NCBI RefSeq assembly: GCF_028679125.1
Contig: NZ_JAJRCG010000001.1
Location: 186,001-250,000, forward strand
Reading direction: 5' to 3'
Origin: Methanoregula sp.
GTDB taxonomy: Archaea > Halobacteriota > Methanomicrobia > Methanomicrobiales > Methanospirillaceae
Length of the DNA stretch: 64,000 nucleotides
Shown in pieces: positions 27,015 through 36,422 of this stretch. The position numbers and the translations under genes were made by a program. The number at the start of each line of letters is the position of its first letter. Within the stretch, counting starts at the first letter, position 1. The notes under the pieces are model-generated. The model saw only the letters and a list, made by a program, of their open reading frames with translations. It made no database searches and was not told the DNA's origin.

Positions 27015-28058
27015 CTAGTGGGATTTACAGAATGATAAGTGTGACCGGGTATCGATGGGCTGGCGGAGCACGCCCTTCTCGGTGATGATGGCCGTGACAA
27101 GCTCCATGGGTGTTGCATCGAACGCGGGATTCTTCACCTTTGCGCTGTCGGTAACATAGGTGCGGTTGCCCATGATGGTGATTTCCTCCCGCGCCCGTTC
27201 CTCGATTACCACGTCGCGTTCATTCCTTTCGGCATCGAACGTAGACAGCGGTGCTGCCACGTAAAACGGGATCTTGTGATACCGGGCAGTGACGGCATGG
27301 GTGTAGGTCCCGATCTTGTTGAAGACGGCATCGTGGGTGATCCGGTCGGCGCCGACAATCACCGCATCGATCGCGCCGGCCCGCATGAAGTGGGCGGCCA
27401 TGGAATCGGTGATCACGGTCACGTCGATCCCGTCCCGCGCCAGTTCCCATGCCGTGAGCCGTGCTCCCTGGAGGAGCGGCCGGGTCTCGCAGGAGAACAC
27501 CTTCACGTCCTTTCCTGCTTCAATGGCAGACCGGATCACGCCGAGCGCCGTTCCCCACGAGGAGCAGGCGAGCGCGCCGGCATTGCAGTGGGTGAGGACA
27601 GTGCACCGGTCGGGCAGCAGGGCAGCACCATGCCCGCCGATTGCATGACAGCAGGCCGTATCTTCCGCTGCAATATTCTCCGCCTCGCGGAGTGAGATGG
27701 TGCGTACCTCGTCAGAGGTGCGGGCCGCGGCGAGTCCCTTGAGCACCCGGTCGATCCCCCAGCCAAGGTTGATGGCGGTTGGCCGCGTGGAGCGGAGCAG
27801 TTCTGCGGCCTGCCGTACACCCGTCATAACCTTACTGAAGTCAGTGTGAGGGGAGGTGCGGGCGGCAAGGGCAACGCCATATGCGCCGGCAACACCGAGT
27901 GCCGGAGCGCCCCGGATCTCAAGTCGTCTGATGGCCGTGGCGAGCCGGTCAACATCCCGGCATTCGATGATCCGGTATTCTCCCGGAAGGAGTGTCTGCT
28001 CGATGTAACAGAGACAGTCTTTATGACTGTCCCACCAGAGCGTGGCAGAGGTGTCCAA
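27015..28058 (-). CDS. MtnA-like isomerase (methylthioribose-1-phosphate isomerase family)
   Basis: 347 aa. It has the eIF2B-related isomerase fold with RGAPALGVAGAYGVALA (about 49-65), a catalytic Cys in THCNAGALAC, the Asp in VGADRI and NKIGTYTHAV. MtnA converts 5-methylthioribose-1-phosphate to the ribulose form; related archaeal enzymes act on ribose-1,5-bisphosphate, but the RGAP and NKIGTY motifs favour MtnA. The start is a TTG immediately after the stop of the HdrA-like gene, so the two are coupled. Confidence 0.82.
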   Translation of the reverse strand: MDTSATLWWDSHKDCLCYIEQTLLPGEYRIIECRDVDRLATAIRRLEIRGAPALGVAGAYGVALAARTSPHTDFSKVMTGVRQAAELLRSTRPTAINLGWGIDRVLKGLAAARTSDEVRTISLREAENIAAEDTACCHAIGGHGAALLPDRCTVLTHCNAGALACSSWGTALGVIRSAIEAGKDVKVFSCETRPLLQGARLTAWELARDGIDVTVITDSMAAHFMRAGAIDAVIVGADRITHDAVFNKIGTYTHAVTARYHKIPFYVAAPLSTFDAERNERDVVIEERAREEITIMGNRTYVTDSAKVKNPAFDATPMELVTAIITEKGVLRQPIDTRSHLSFCKSH

Positions 28059-29336
28059 TCAGATCCCCGTCTTCATTGCAGTGATCCATGCCCGTACTGC
28101 TGCCGCGCCTGCCGATGCCACGCTGTCCGGGATATCCCGGGGAGCCGTGGCAGTTCCGGCCACGTAGATCCCCGACCGGAGGGTCTCGGCCGTGTTGAGC
28201 GCATCATGCACTGGCCGGATGAACCCGGTATCTTCACATCCGATGCCCAGTTTTTCCGCAAGGGCAGATCCCCCGTCCGCAGGCCGGATTCCGACCGAGA
28301 GGACCACGAGTTCCGGGTGGATCACGGTCACCTCGCCGGTCTCGGTATTCTCGAGCTGGAGGGCCATACCATTCCTGTCCGGCAGCACATCGGATGGCAT
28401 GCCCCGGAAGAACCGGATACCGAGAGCCTTTGCCCGCTCGAAGTACTCTTCATACCCCTTGCCATAGGCCCGGATGTCCATGTAGCAGATGATCACGTCC
28501 ATCCCCGGGTTCTTCTCCTTGATCAGCATCGCGTTCTTCAGCGCCTGCATACAACAAACACAGGAGCATGCCGGCCGGCCGATCGCCATATCGCGGGACC
28601 CCACGCACTGGATGAAGACAATGGACTTCGGTACCTGCCCGGTGCTCATCCGCTTCACCTTGCCCCCGGTCGGTCCCCCGGCGTTTATCATCCGCTCCAG
28701 TTCGAGGCTCGTGACAACATCCGGCAGCTGGAGATAGCCGAGCGGGGATTTCATCCGGGCATCGAACACATCGTATCCCGTGGTGATGACAATACTGGCC
28801 GCATCGATGGTGAGTATGGTCTCCTCGTCCTTTTTGCGGATCGAGCCCGGGCCGCAGACATCATAGCAGAGCCCGCACTCGATGCAGTGTTCCGTATCCC
28901 GGATCACGATCTCCGGTACAGCCTGTGCGTGCGGCTTGTAGATCGCTTTTCGGACACCCACTCCTGCGTCGAACCGGTTATAGACCTCCACCGGACAGAT
29001 CTGGATGCAGTCCCCGCAGCCGGTACAGGTCGATTCGTCTACATAGCGCGGGTGTTTCTTCACCGTGACGTGGAAATTTCCTGCATCGCCCCCGATCCCT
29101 TCAACCTCGGCACAGGTATGGATCGTGATAAGCGTGTTCCGTGCCACGTCTACCATCTTGGGCGAGAGGATGCACATCGAACAGTCGTTTGTCGGGAATG
29201 TCTTGTCCAGCTGCGCCATGTGCCCGCCGATGGTGGGCTCCCGCTCGATGAGGTCTACATGGACCCCGTGGCCGGCAATATCGAGTGCAGCCTGGATACC
29301 CGCCACTCCCGCCCCGATGACAACAATGTTAGCCAT
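28059..29336 (-). CDS. HdrA-like FAD/iron-sulfur protein
   Basis: 425 aa from the ATG giving MANIVVIGAGVAG. A FAD-binding dinucleotide motif is at the N-terminus. The HdrA-type Cys segment NDCSMCILSPKM follows, then two 4Fe-4S ferredoxin motifs, CTGCGDCIQICP and CIECGLCYDVCGPG, and CVGSRDM with a CSCVCC cluster. It is shorter than full HdrA (about 650 aa) and lacks the extended C-terminal ferredoxin part. Such short HdrA paralogues are thought to move electrons between flavin and Fe-S partners; the partner here is unknown. It overlaps the gamma-carbonic anhydrase gene by 8 bp. Confidence 0.82.
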   Translation of the reverse strand: MANIVVIGAGVAGIQAALDIAGHGVHVDLIEREPTIGGHMAQLDKTFPTNDCSMCILSPKMVDVARNTLITIHTCAEVEGIGGDAGNFHVTVKKHPRYVDESTCTGCGDCIQICPVEVYNRFDAGVGVRKAIYKPHAQAVPEIVIRDTEHCIECGLCYDVCGPGSIRKKDEETILTIDAASIVITTGYDVFDARMKSPLGYLQLPDVVTSLELERMINAGGPTGGKVKRMSTGQVPKSIVFIQCVGSRDMAIGRPACSCVCCMQALKNAMLIKEKNPGMDVIICYMDIRAYGKGYEEYFERAKALGIRFFRGMPSDVLPDRNGMALQLENTETGEVTVIHPELVVLSVGIRPADGGSALAEKLGIGCEDTGFIRPVHDALNTAETLRSGIYVAGTATAPRDIPDSVASAGAAAVRAWITAMKTGI

Positions 29337-29826
29337 GGTGCGCGTATTCACCTGCGAGTTCGACATAGGATGCGGCGTTGGTGAGGATGTGCTGCTGCTG
29401 GCTGTCGCTTGCCTGCTTGATGATCTTACCCGGGACCCCCACGACAACCGATCGCTCGGGGACGATCATGCCCTCGGTCACGACCGCCCCTGCACCGATA
29501 ACCGAACCGTCCCCGATATTTGCGCCATTGAGCACGATGGCACCCATCCCCACCAGCACGCGGTTCCCGATGGTGCTGCCATGGATGATCGCCCCGTGGC
29601 CGATGGACACATCGCTGCCGATAAGCACCGGGAATCCCCTGCTCGTATGGACAACGCAGTTATCCTGGACATTGGACCGGTCCCCGATAACGATACGGTC
29701 CTTGTCCGCACGGATCACCGCACCGAACCAGATCCCCACCTGGTTACCGATCGTGACATCCCCTGTAACCGTTGCATTGCCCGCCTGGAAGAGCGCTTCG
29801 CCGGAGATCTTCGCATCCATATGCAT
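29329..29826 (-). CDS. Gamma-carbonic anhydrase/acetyltransferase-like protein (YrdA/PaaY type)
   Basis: 165 aa left-handed beta-helix with hexapeptide repeats (VTIGNQVGIWFGAVIRAD, IGDRSNVQDN). The metal-binding histidines of the family are present in NCVVHTSRG, SIGHGAIIHGS and nearby. Family members bind zinc and may hydrate CO2 or carry out acyl transfer; activity is not predictable. First gene of the four-gene reverse operon. Confidence 0.8.
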   Translation of the reverse strand: MHMDAKISGEALFQAGNATVTGDVTIGNQVGIWFGAVIRADKDRIVIGDRSNVQDNCVVHTSRGFPVLIGSDVSIGHGAIIHGSTIGNRVLVGMGAIVLNGANIGDGSVIGAGAVVTEGMIVPERSVVVGVPGKIIKQASDSQQQHILTNAASYVELAGEYAHHG

Positions 29827-29856
29827 AATAACATAGGAAATTAAGAATCAAAGAGT

Positions 29857-30315
29857 ATGAAGGTTATGGTAGGAGGCACGTTCGATCCCCTTCATGACGG
29901 CCACAAGAGCCTCCTGAACCGGTCGTTCGAACTTGCCGGGCAGTCAGGGCATGTCGTAATCGGGCTGACCACCGATACATTTGCCAGCCGGAAGGTCCAT
30001 CCTATCCGCCCGTTTGAAGAACGGAAAGCGGACCTTATAACCTACATTACCGGAAAGCACTATCCTGTCGACTGGGTGATCGAGCCGCTGAGCGACCGGT
30101 TCGGTTCCGCTCTTGCATCTGATTTCGATGCGATCGTGGTCTCCGAAGAGACCCTTCCCGTTGCAGTCGAAATCAACAAGATCCGGCGGGAGAGTGGCAG
30201 ACGAAAGGTCGATATCCACCAGATCACCTGTGTCCTTGCCGAGGACAATCACTGGATCTCCAGTACCCGTATTTACCGTGGCGAGATCGATATCCACGGC
30301 CATATCCTGCACTGA
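29857..30315 (+). CDS. coaD: Phosphopantetheine adenylyltransferase, archaeal type
   Basis: 152 aa. It has the nucleotidyltransferase signature GGTFDPLHDGHKSLL and the C-terminal SSTRIYRGEID, equivalent to the ISSTxI motif. It transfers AMP to 4'-phosphopantetheine in CoA synthesis. Only 30 bp separate it from the divergent carbonic-anhydrase-like gene, so the promoters overlap. Confidence 0.93.
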   Translation: MKVMVGGTFDPLHDGHKSLLNRSFELAGQSGHVVIGLTTDTFASRKVHPIRPFEERKADLITYITGKHYPVDWVIEPLSDRFGSALASDFDAIVVSEETLPVAVEINKIRRESGRRKVDIHQITCVLAEDNHWISSTRIYRGEIDIHGHILH

Positions 30316-30451
30316 TTCCCTGGCAGGAACCTGCTGGCAACCTCGTGCTGAATCGGCGGGCCAGGAACTTTTAACCCTGTTTTCAGGATATTTACGGATG
30401 AACCGGTACATTACCGGATCGTTAAACCATGCACTGATAAAAAAAAGATGA

Positions 30452-32722
30452 TTATTTCCTGTGGACGACAGCGATTGCCATCATCGCAATGGCTGCTGCG
30501 ATCACGGAAACTGCCACCGGCAGGGGGGCCTGGGTGGTTGGTTTTGCCGTTGCTGCTGTTGCAACAGGGGTGGTCGGTATCTCTGTCGGTGCTGCAGTCG
30601 GAGCAGCGGTGGTGACCGCAACAGTTACTGGTGTATTGGCTGCGGATCCGGTCTTGAACATGGTGTCGCTGCCGTACTGGTTGGTTGCAGTGAGGCTGAC
30701 ATCATAGGTGCCTTCGCGCAGGTAGATGTGGCGGGGGTTCTGTTCGGATGATTCTGTGCCATCTCCGAAGTCCCACTTCCACGAGGTTGGGGCGTTGGTT
30801 GAGAGATCGGTGAACTCGACAACGAACGGTGCCTTCCCAATCTGCCTGTCTGCCTTGAACTCAGCAACCGGTGCAAGGGTTGTTACGATGTAACTGGCCT
30901 TGGTCATGGTGTCTGCACCGTCCTTGTTGGACGCTGTCAGGGAGACCGAGTAGGTGCCAAGCGTCGTGTAGGTGTGGGTCGGGTTCTGCTCAGCAGATGT
31001 TGCGCCGTCGCCGAAGTCCCACTTCCAGGAAGTCGGTGCATTGGTTGACTTGTCAGAGAATGCGACTGCCATGGGGGCGCCGCCACGTGTCTTGTCGGCA
31101 ATGAAATCCGCCCTGGGGATGGAGAGGACCGTGATATACTGGTTCTTGGTCCGCGAGTTGGTCATGGACGGGTTCGATGCCGTGAGCGTAATGTCATAGA
31201 CACCTGTTGCCCGGTACACGTGGTCAGGGTTTGAACCGGTACCGGTTACACCATCGCCAAAGTCCCAGACCCAGATCGTGGGGTTGTTGGTTGAGAGATC
31301 CGTAAAGGAGACAATCCTGCCAACACCAACGGTTGTCGAGTCAGCGGTGAAATCAACGGCTGCGCCGCCACCTACGGTGATGAGGTTTGTACGCACCTTG
31401 GTGTCAGAACCAAAGGTGTTCTTGGCGGTCAGGGAGACGGTATAGGTTCCTTCTTTTGCATAGATGTGGCTGGGGTTCTGTTCGGTGGATGTTGCACCGT
31501 CACCGAAGTTCCACTCCCATGAGGTTGGCAGTGCGGTTGACTGATCGATGAACGAGACTGTCATTGGCACCTTGTACTGCTGGTAGGGCACGATGACTGG
31601 TATGAACTCGGCAGTTGGGGGCATACCCACATTGATGTAACTGGTTTTCGTCTCGGTGTCCTTGCCGTTTGCATTCCGTGCATTCAGCGAGACCGTGTAG
31701 ATACCCTTCACCTGGTATGCATGGGTCGGGTTCTGCAGGGTAGAGGTCGCCGTGTCTCCGAAGTCCCATGACCAAGCGGTCGGTGCATTTCCGGACTTGT
31801 CGGTGAACTGGACATTTTCATTGGGGTTCACCTGCGTCGGTGTGCCAACGAAATCGGTGTTCGGGACGCCGCCGACGTTCAGGGTCTGGGTTGATGAGGC
31901 GGTCTCGGTGCCCCGGGTGATGGTGAGTTTCACATCATACGAACCAGCGTTGGTAAAGGTATGGCTGGGGTACTGCTCAGTTGAGGTGATCCCGTCGCCA
32001 AAGTCCCATGCCCATGTTGTCGGGCTGCCGGAGGACCGGTCCGTGAAGGTCACCGCAAGGGGTGCCTTGCCGGATGCGGGATTGGCGGCAAATTTCGAGA
32101 CAAGGTCATCGGATACCACGATGTACTGTGCCTTGGTTATATCAGAAGATCCGTGCTCGTTGGATACGGTCAGAATGACGTTGTAGGTCCCGGCAGTCCA
32201 GTAGGTGTGGGTCGGGTTCTGCTCGTTCGATCCCTTTCCGTCACCGAAATCCCAGGTCCATGTGGTTACCTGGCCGGTTGACTGGTCGGTGAATCCCACG
32301 CTCAGCGGGACACTGCCTGAAGTCGGGTTTGCAACAAAAGCCGCCTTGGGTGCTACACCAACGGTAATGTAGTCTTTCTTCTCTGCGGTGCTGACACCGT
32401 AGGAATTCTTCACGGTCAGCTTAACCGTGTAGGTGCCGCGCTGGAGATACAGGTGGCTGGGGTTCTGGTCGGTGGACGTTGCGCCATCGCCGAAATCCCA
32501 TGCCCATGTCATCGGGGTTGAACCCAGTGAATTGTCAACAAACTCAACCTTGGTCGGGATGGTAGTAAACGCATAGTGGGCATCGAACTGTGCTACCGGT
32601 GCCACACCAACGGTGATGTAGCCTGATTTAGCGGTATCAGCTGCTGATACCCCGGGTACTGCCAGGGCCAGGAGCAGGAAAATCAATCCTGCATATAACA
32701 AGAACTTAACGGATCTCATCAT
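30452..32722 (-). CDS. Cell-surface protein with eight PKD domains
   Basis: 756 aa. A signal peptide (hydrophobic run ending VPGVSA) is followed by eight PKD domains, each with the WDFGDG core (variants WNFGDG and WDFGDT) and the SxxNPxHxY tail. A Thr/Pro/Ala-rich stalk and a C-terminal transmembrane helix (VAVSVIAAAIAMMAIAVV) with a short basic end anchor it. PKD proteins coat the surface of Methanomicrobiales and mediate adhesion or S-layer structure. The repeats differ from one another at both amino-acid and DNA level, so they are not a recent amplification. Start ATG at 32,722 chosen over a GTG two codons upstream. Confidence 0.9.
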   Translation of the reverse strand: MMRSVKFLLYAGLIFLLLALAVPGVSAADTAKSGYITVGVAPVAQFDAHYAFTTIPTKVEFVDNSLGSTPMTWAWDFGDGATSTDQNPSHLYLQRGTYTVKLTVKNSYGVSTAEKKDYITVGVAPKAAFVANPTSGSVPLSVGFTDQSTGQVTTWTWDFGDGKGSNEQNPTHTYWTAGTYNVILTVSNEHGSSDITKAQYIVVSDDLVSKFAANPASGKAPLAVTFTDRSSGSPTTWAWDFGDGITSTEQYPSHTFTNAGSYDVKLTITRGTETASSTQTLNVGGVPNTDFVGTPTQVNPNENVQFTDKSGNAPTAWSWDFGDTATSTLQNPTHAYQVKGIYTVSLNARNANGKDTETKTSYINVGMPPTAEFIPVIVPYQQYKVPMTVSFIDQSTALPTSWEWNFGDGATSTEQNPSHIYAKEGTYTVSLTAKNTFGSDTKVRTNLITVGGGAAVDFTADSTTVGVGRIVSFTDLSTNNPTIWVWDFGDGVTGTGSNPDHVYRATGVYDITLTASNPSMTNSRTKNQYITVLSIPRADFIADKTRGGAPMAVAFSDKSTNAPTSWKWDFGDGATSAEQNPTHTYTTLGTYSVSLTASNKDGADTMTKASYIVTTLAPVAEFKADRQIGKAPFVVEFTDLSTNAPTSWKWDFGDGTESSEQNPRHIYLREGTYDVSLTATNQYGSDTMFKTGSAANTPVTVAVTTAAPTAAPTEIPTTPVATAATAKPTTQAPLPVAVSVIAAAIAMMAIAVVHRK

Positions 32723-32883
32723 GATCACTAACCTGATTTATCACTGAACACGTATTTAATTCCTCACTTCATCGTCAATGAGGCGGACTGTAGTGGAGTT
32801 GTACAATTGGAATGTTTGGATGTATAGCTATCTCCATACTAGTAAAAAGGTGTTTTCCCGGGGGTGGAGATGCCCCGGGCAGA

Positions 32884-33357
32884 TCAGATGATGTGGCTGG
32901 TGATGTCGCGTGAGATCACCCAGTCGCAGTAGATACAGTGAATTCCTTCAGGCCGGACCCGGAACTTGCTCCGGATGGGCTCGTGGGTATTGGAGATGCA
33001 CCCGGGATTCGGGCAGCGGACAAGGCCCTCAATCAGGGTCGGGATCTCCACGCCTTTCTTCTCGAAGACCTTGAAGTTCCGGATGATATTGATGGTTGCC
33101 CGCGGGGAGATGAGGGCGATCCGGTCCACTTCCTCCTTGGAGAGCTCCCTGTTGGTCAGCTTGACGATGTCCTTTTTCCCCATGTTGCCGCTCGGGACAT
33201 TGGTTGCAATGGAGAGTGCCTCCTGCGTGGTGCCCGTGATACCGAGGATCTTGACCACATTGAGTGCCTCGCCCCCGTCGATATGGTCGATCACGGTGCC
33301 GTTCTTGATCCGCCGGACCAGCAGCCCCTCGTTTTCAGCAGCTTCATTGTTCTTCAT
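32884..33357 (-). CDS. pyrI: Aspartate carbamoyltransferase regulatory subunit
   Basis: 157 aa. An N-terminal allosteric domain (KNGTVIDHIDGGEALNVVKILGI) is followed by the zinc domain with CPNPGC and CIYC. It binds nucleotides that control PyrB and holds the catalytic trimers together. Its ATG overlaps the pyrB stop by four bases (ATGA). Confidence 0.95.
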   Translation of the reverse strand: MKNNEAAENEGLLVRRIKNGTVIDHIDGGEALNVVKILGITGTTQEALSIATNVPSGNMGKKDIVKLTNRELSKEEVDRIALISPRATINIIRNFKVFEKKGVEIPTLIEGLVRCPNPGCISNTHEPIRSKFRVRPEGIHCIYCDWVISRDITSHII

Positions 33358-34250
33358 TGCATCACCTGCATGAGCATCGCCATCCGGACCGGGACCCCGT
33401 TTCTTGACTGCTCGAAGTAGCGGGCATGGGGCAGGGCATCGACGCGGGGGTCGATCTCATCGACCCTCGGGAGCGGGTGGAGGACGATAAGCCGTTTCTT
33501 TGCCCCGGCCAGCAGTTCCGGCGTGATCCGGTAACTTGAGGCCACGTTGAAGTACGAGGCCGAGTCGGGGAACCGTTCGCGCTGGATGCGGGTGACGTAG
33601 AGCACATCCATATCGGGGATGATCTCCTCGAGATTGTCGTGCTCGATGATCTCCGTCCCCTTGGCGGCAAGCTGTGCAGCAAGGGTTGCCGGCAGTTCGA
33701 GTCCCTTGGGGCAGATCGTGTGCAGCCGTGCGTTATAGAGAGAGAGGGCGGAGGCAAGGGAGTGTGCGGTCCTGCCATAGCGCAGGTCGCCGATGAGCGC
33801 GATGTCCAGCCCGTCCAGGGGCATGGACTGGCGGATCGTGTACAGATCGAGGAACGTCTGGGAGGGGTGCTGGCCTGCACCGTCCCCGGCATTGATGACC
33901 GGGACCGTGGAGAACTCTGCTGCAAGCCGCGCCGCCCCCTCTTTCGGGTGCCGGATAACGATGGCATCGGCGTACCCGCTCACGACACGGACGGTATCTG
34001 CGAGTGTCTCGCCTTTTGCCATGGAGCAGGCCTCGACACTGCCGACCGAGAGGGATGTGCCACCGAGACGGGCCATGGCTGACTGGAAGGAGAGCCTGGT
34101 CCTCGTGCTGGGTTCAAAGAAGAGGACGGCCAGGATCCTGCCGTCAAGGGCATGCGCATCGTACTTTTTCTTCTGGATCTGCCCTGCGTGATCCAGCAGG
34201 CGGTCGATCCCGTCCCGGTCAAAATCCCCGATAGATATGATGTGGTGCAC
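33354..34250 (-). CDS. pyrB: Aspartate carbamoyltransferase catalytic subunit
   Basis: 298 aa. It contains FFEPSTRTRLSF (carbamoyl phosphate loop), SVEACSMAKGETLADT, DGAGQHPSQTFLDLYTI and HPLPRVDEID, all ATCase signatures. It forms carbamoyl aspartate in pyrimidine synthesis. The GTG start at 34,250 has GGGAGG upstream. Operon with pyrI. Confidence 0.95.
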   Translation of the reverse strand: MHHIISIGDFDRDGIDRLLDHAGQIQKKKYDAHALDGRILAVLFFEPSTRTRLSFQSAMARLGGTSLSVGSVEACSMAKGETLADTVRVVSGYADAIVIRHPKEGAARLAAEFSTVPVINAGDGAGQHPSQTFLDLYTIRQSMPLDGLDIALIGDLRYGRTAHSLASALSLYNARLHTICPKGLELPATLAAQLAAKGTEIIEHDNLEEIIPDMDVLYVTRIQRERFPDSASYFNVASSYRITPELLAGAKKRLIVLHPLPRVDEIDPRVDALPHARYFEQSRNGVPVRMAMLMQVMQ

Positions 34251-34405
34251 AGCAGTTCACCCTCCCGAATATCTGATGAATATATCGTGCTCATGCCCTA
34301 ATTAGCTATCTTTCGCGTTGCATGGTCCATGCGGTAACAGGAACGCTATTATTGGATCATGGCGCATTTTTATTCAGTATTTGTCATATTTTGCGGGGTA
34401 ATTCT

Positions 34406-35500
34406 TTGGATCCTATACCCATTGCGCGGCCGGTGATAGGCCGGGACGAAATTGATGCCGTGACTGCGGTGCTCGAATCCGGGATGCTTGCATCCGGCAG
34501 CCGCGTTGCAGAACTGGAACGATCATTTGCGGATTACTGCGGTGCTGCCCATGCCGTTGCGGTCAACAATGGCACAGCAGCCCTCCATGCAGCGCTGATG
34601 GCTGCGGGGATCGGTCACGGTGACGAGGTGATTGTACCGGCCTTTACGTTCTATGCAACGGCCTCATCTGTGCTGATGTGCGGGGCAACGCCGGTCTTTG
34701 CGGACGTGGATGAGAAGACCTTCAACATCGACCCGCGGAAGATCAGCGCGTGCATAACGAAAAAGACCAAAGCGGTCATCGGTGTTCACATCTTCGGCCA
34801 GCCATTCGATATTCCTGCCGTGCAGGAGATCTGCGGGCGCCACAAGTTGATCCTGATCGAAGATGCTGCACAGGCCCACGGAGCATCCCTGAACGGGAAG
34901 AAGGTTGGATCGTCTGGTGATCTCGCCTGCTTCTCGTTCTATGCCACCAAGAACATGAGCACCGGGGAAGGCGGGATGGTGACCACAGGCAGCAAGGCCC
35001 TGAATGACCGGTTGCGGCTGGTCATCAACCATGGCCAGAGTGAAAAATATCTCCATACCTGCCTTGGCTACAACTACCGCATGACCGACATGGCGGCAGC
35101 ACTGGGGATCGTCCAGCTGAAGAAGCTTGACGGCTTCAATGAGCAGCGCCGGAAGAATGCCGCATACCTGAATGCGCACCTCTCTGTAAACGGCCTGGTC
35201 ACACCGGTCACGCCAAAGGGCATGCAGCCGGTCTTCCACCAGTATGTCATCCGGCTGACCGACGAGTTCCCGATGAACCGGGCGGCGTTCATGGACTACC
35301 TGAAAGAAAACGGTATCGGGAGCGCGATCCACTACCCGATCCCCCTCCCCCGCCAGCCGGTCTTCGGCCTCAAAAACGATCCCGACCCCTGCCCGGTCGC
35401 AACCAGGCTTGCGGCATCGGTGCTGAGCCTGCCCGTCCACCCCTCGGTGGATGAGAAACAACTGGCATATATCTGCGATACCATCAACCGGGTGAAATAA
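34406..35500 (+). CDS. DegT/DnrJ/EryC1-family sugar aminotransferase
   Basis: 364 aa from a TTG start with GGGG upstream; a GTG at 34,322 would add a poor extension. It has the PLP-fold motifs VNNGTAALHAAL, PAFTFYATASSV, IEDAAQAHGA and SFYATKNMSTGEGG, where the Lys binds PLP. It most resembles WbpE-type aminotransferases that aminate a UDP-3-keto-hexuronate. The next two genes encode a Gfo/Idh oxidoreductase and a UDP-sugar 6-dehydrogenase, which supports UDP-diacetamido uronic acid synthesis for surface glycans. Confidence 0.85.
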   Translation: MDPIPIARPVIGRDEIDAVTAVLESGMLASGSRVAELERSFADYCGAAHAVAVNNGTAALHAALMAAGIGHGDEVIVPAFTFYATASSVLMCGATPVFADVDEKTFNIDPRKISACITKKTKAVIGVHIFGQPFDIPAVQEICGRHKLILIEDAAQAHGASLNGKKVGSSGDLACFSFYATKNMSTGEGGMVTTGSKALNDRLRLVINHGQSEKYLHTCLGYNYRMTDMAAALGIVQLKKLDGFNEQRRKNAAYLNAHLSVNGLVTPVTPKGMQPVFHQYVIRLTDEFPMNRAAFMDYLKENGIGSAIHYPIPLPRQPVFGLKNDPDPCPVATRLAASVLSLPVHPSVDEKQLAYICDTINRVK

Positions 35501-35501
35501 C

Positions 35502-36410
35502 ATGGATGTTGGCATTATCGGCGTAGGGACCATGGGGAAGAACCATGTCCGCGTCTATTCCGAGCTCAAGAGCGTGGACAGCGTCTCTGTCTTTGATGTG
35601 AACCAAGCAGCGGCAAAGACAATTGGCAACCAGCACGGCGCTAATGTCTGTGCCACCATGGACGAACTTCTGGCCGGCACGGATGCGGTCTGTGTCTGCG
35701 TTCCAACGCAGTTCCACGCGGCGACGGTGAAACAGGTCTTTTCAGCGAAAAAGTCCGTGCTTATCGAGAAGCCGATCGCTGCCACGGCAAAGGAAGCCAT
35801 CGACCTCATGAAGTCGGCACCCGGAGGAGTCACGATCGGTGTCGGCCATATCGAGCGGTTCAACCCGGTGGTGAGCGAGATCAGGAAGATCGTGAACAAG
35901 CCACTCTATGTGGAGATGAAGCGCCACAACCCGGCTTCCGCACGGGTGACAGGGAGCACGGTTGTTGAGGACCTGATGATCCATGATATCGACATCCTCC
36001 TCAATGTGTTCGGCCATCCGACCGATATCCACAGCGCCGGTAATGCGGATGTCTGCAGTGTCCTGATGAAATGCGGGAAGGTCCCGGTCTCCCTCTCCGC
36101 GAGCCGCAAGGCCTCCAAGAAGATCCGGATGATCTATGTCGAGGAGGAAGATTTCACTATTGAGGGTGATTTCATGACGCAGGAGGTCACCATCTACCGG
36201 AAGCCGGGGCAGTACCAGTTCGAGGCCGAGCGGTACGTGCAGGAGAACATCATCGAGAAGGTGATGGTGAACAAGCTCGAGCCGCTGAAACGCGAACTCT
36301 CTACCTTTGTCGAGTGTGCGCGGGAGAACCGTCCGTTCCCGATCACGCCGGAACAGGCCATTGATAACCTGCAGGTCTGCGAGCAGATCCAGGCCGGACT
36401 TTCAATCTGA
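35502..36410 (+). CDS. Gfo/Idh/MocA-family oxidoreductase
   Basis: 302 aa. It has the N-terminal NAD(P)-binding GIIGVGTMGKNH, the EKPIAA motif with the conserved Lys, and GHIERFNP, typical of WbpB-type UDP-sugar 3-oxidases. It starts one base after the aminotransferase stop. In the WbpA-WbpB-WbpE scheme it oxidises the C3 hydroxyl of the UDP-hexuronate before amination. Specific substrate inferred from the operon. Confidence 0.85.
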   Translation: MDVGIIGVGTMGKNHVRVYSELKSVDSVSVFDVNQAAAKTIGNQHGANVCATMDELLAGTDAVCVCVPTQFHAATVKQVFSAKKSVLIEKPIAATAKEAIDLMKSAPGGVTIGVGHIERFNPVVSEIRKIVNKPLYVEMKRHNPASARVTGSTVVEDLMIHDIDILLNVFGHPTDIHSAGNADVCSVLMKCGKVPVSLSASRKASKKIRMIYVEEEDFTIEGDFMTQEVTIYRKPGQYQFEAERYVQENIIEKVMVNKLEPLKRELSTFVECARENRPFPITPEQAIDNLQVCEQIQAGLSI

Positions 36411-36422
36411 ACCACCCCTATC

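Noticed and set aside
27846-29384. Long plus-strand open frame opposite the HdrA-like and MtnA-like genes
   Set aside because: GC-rich antisense shadow; the minus-strand proteins have complete motifs.
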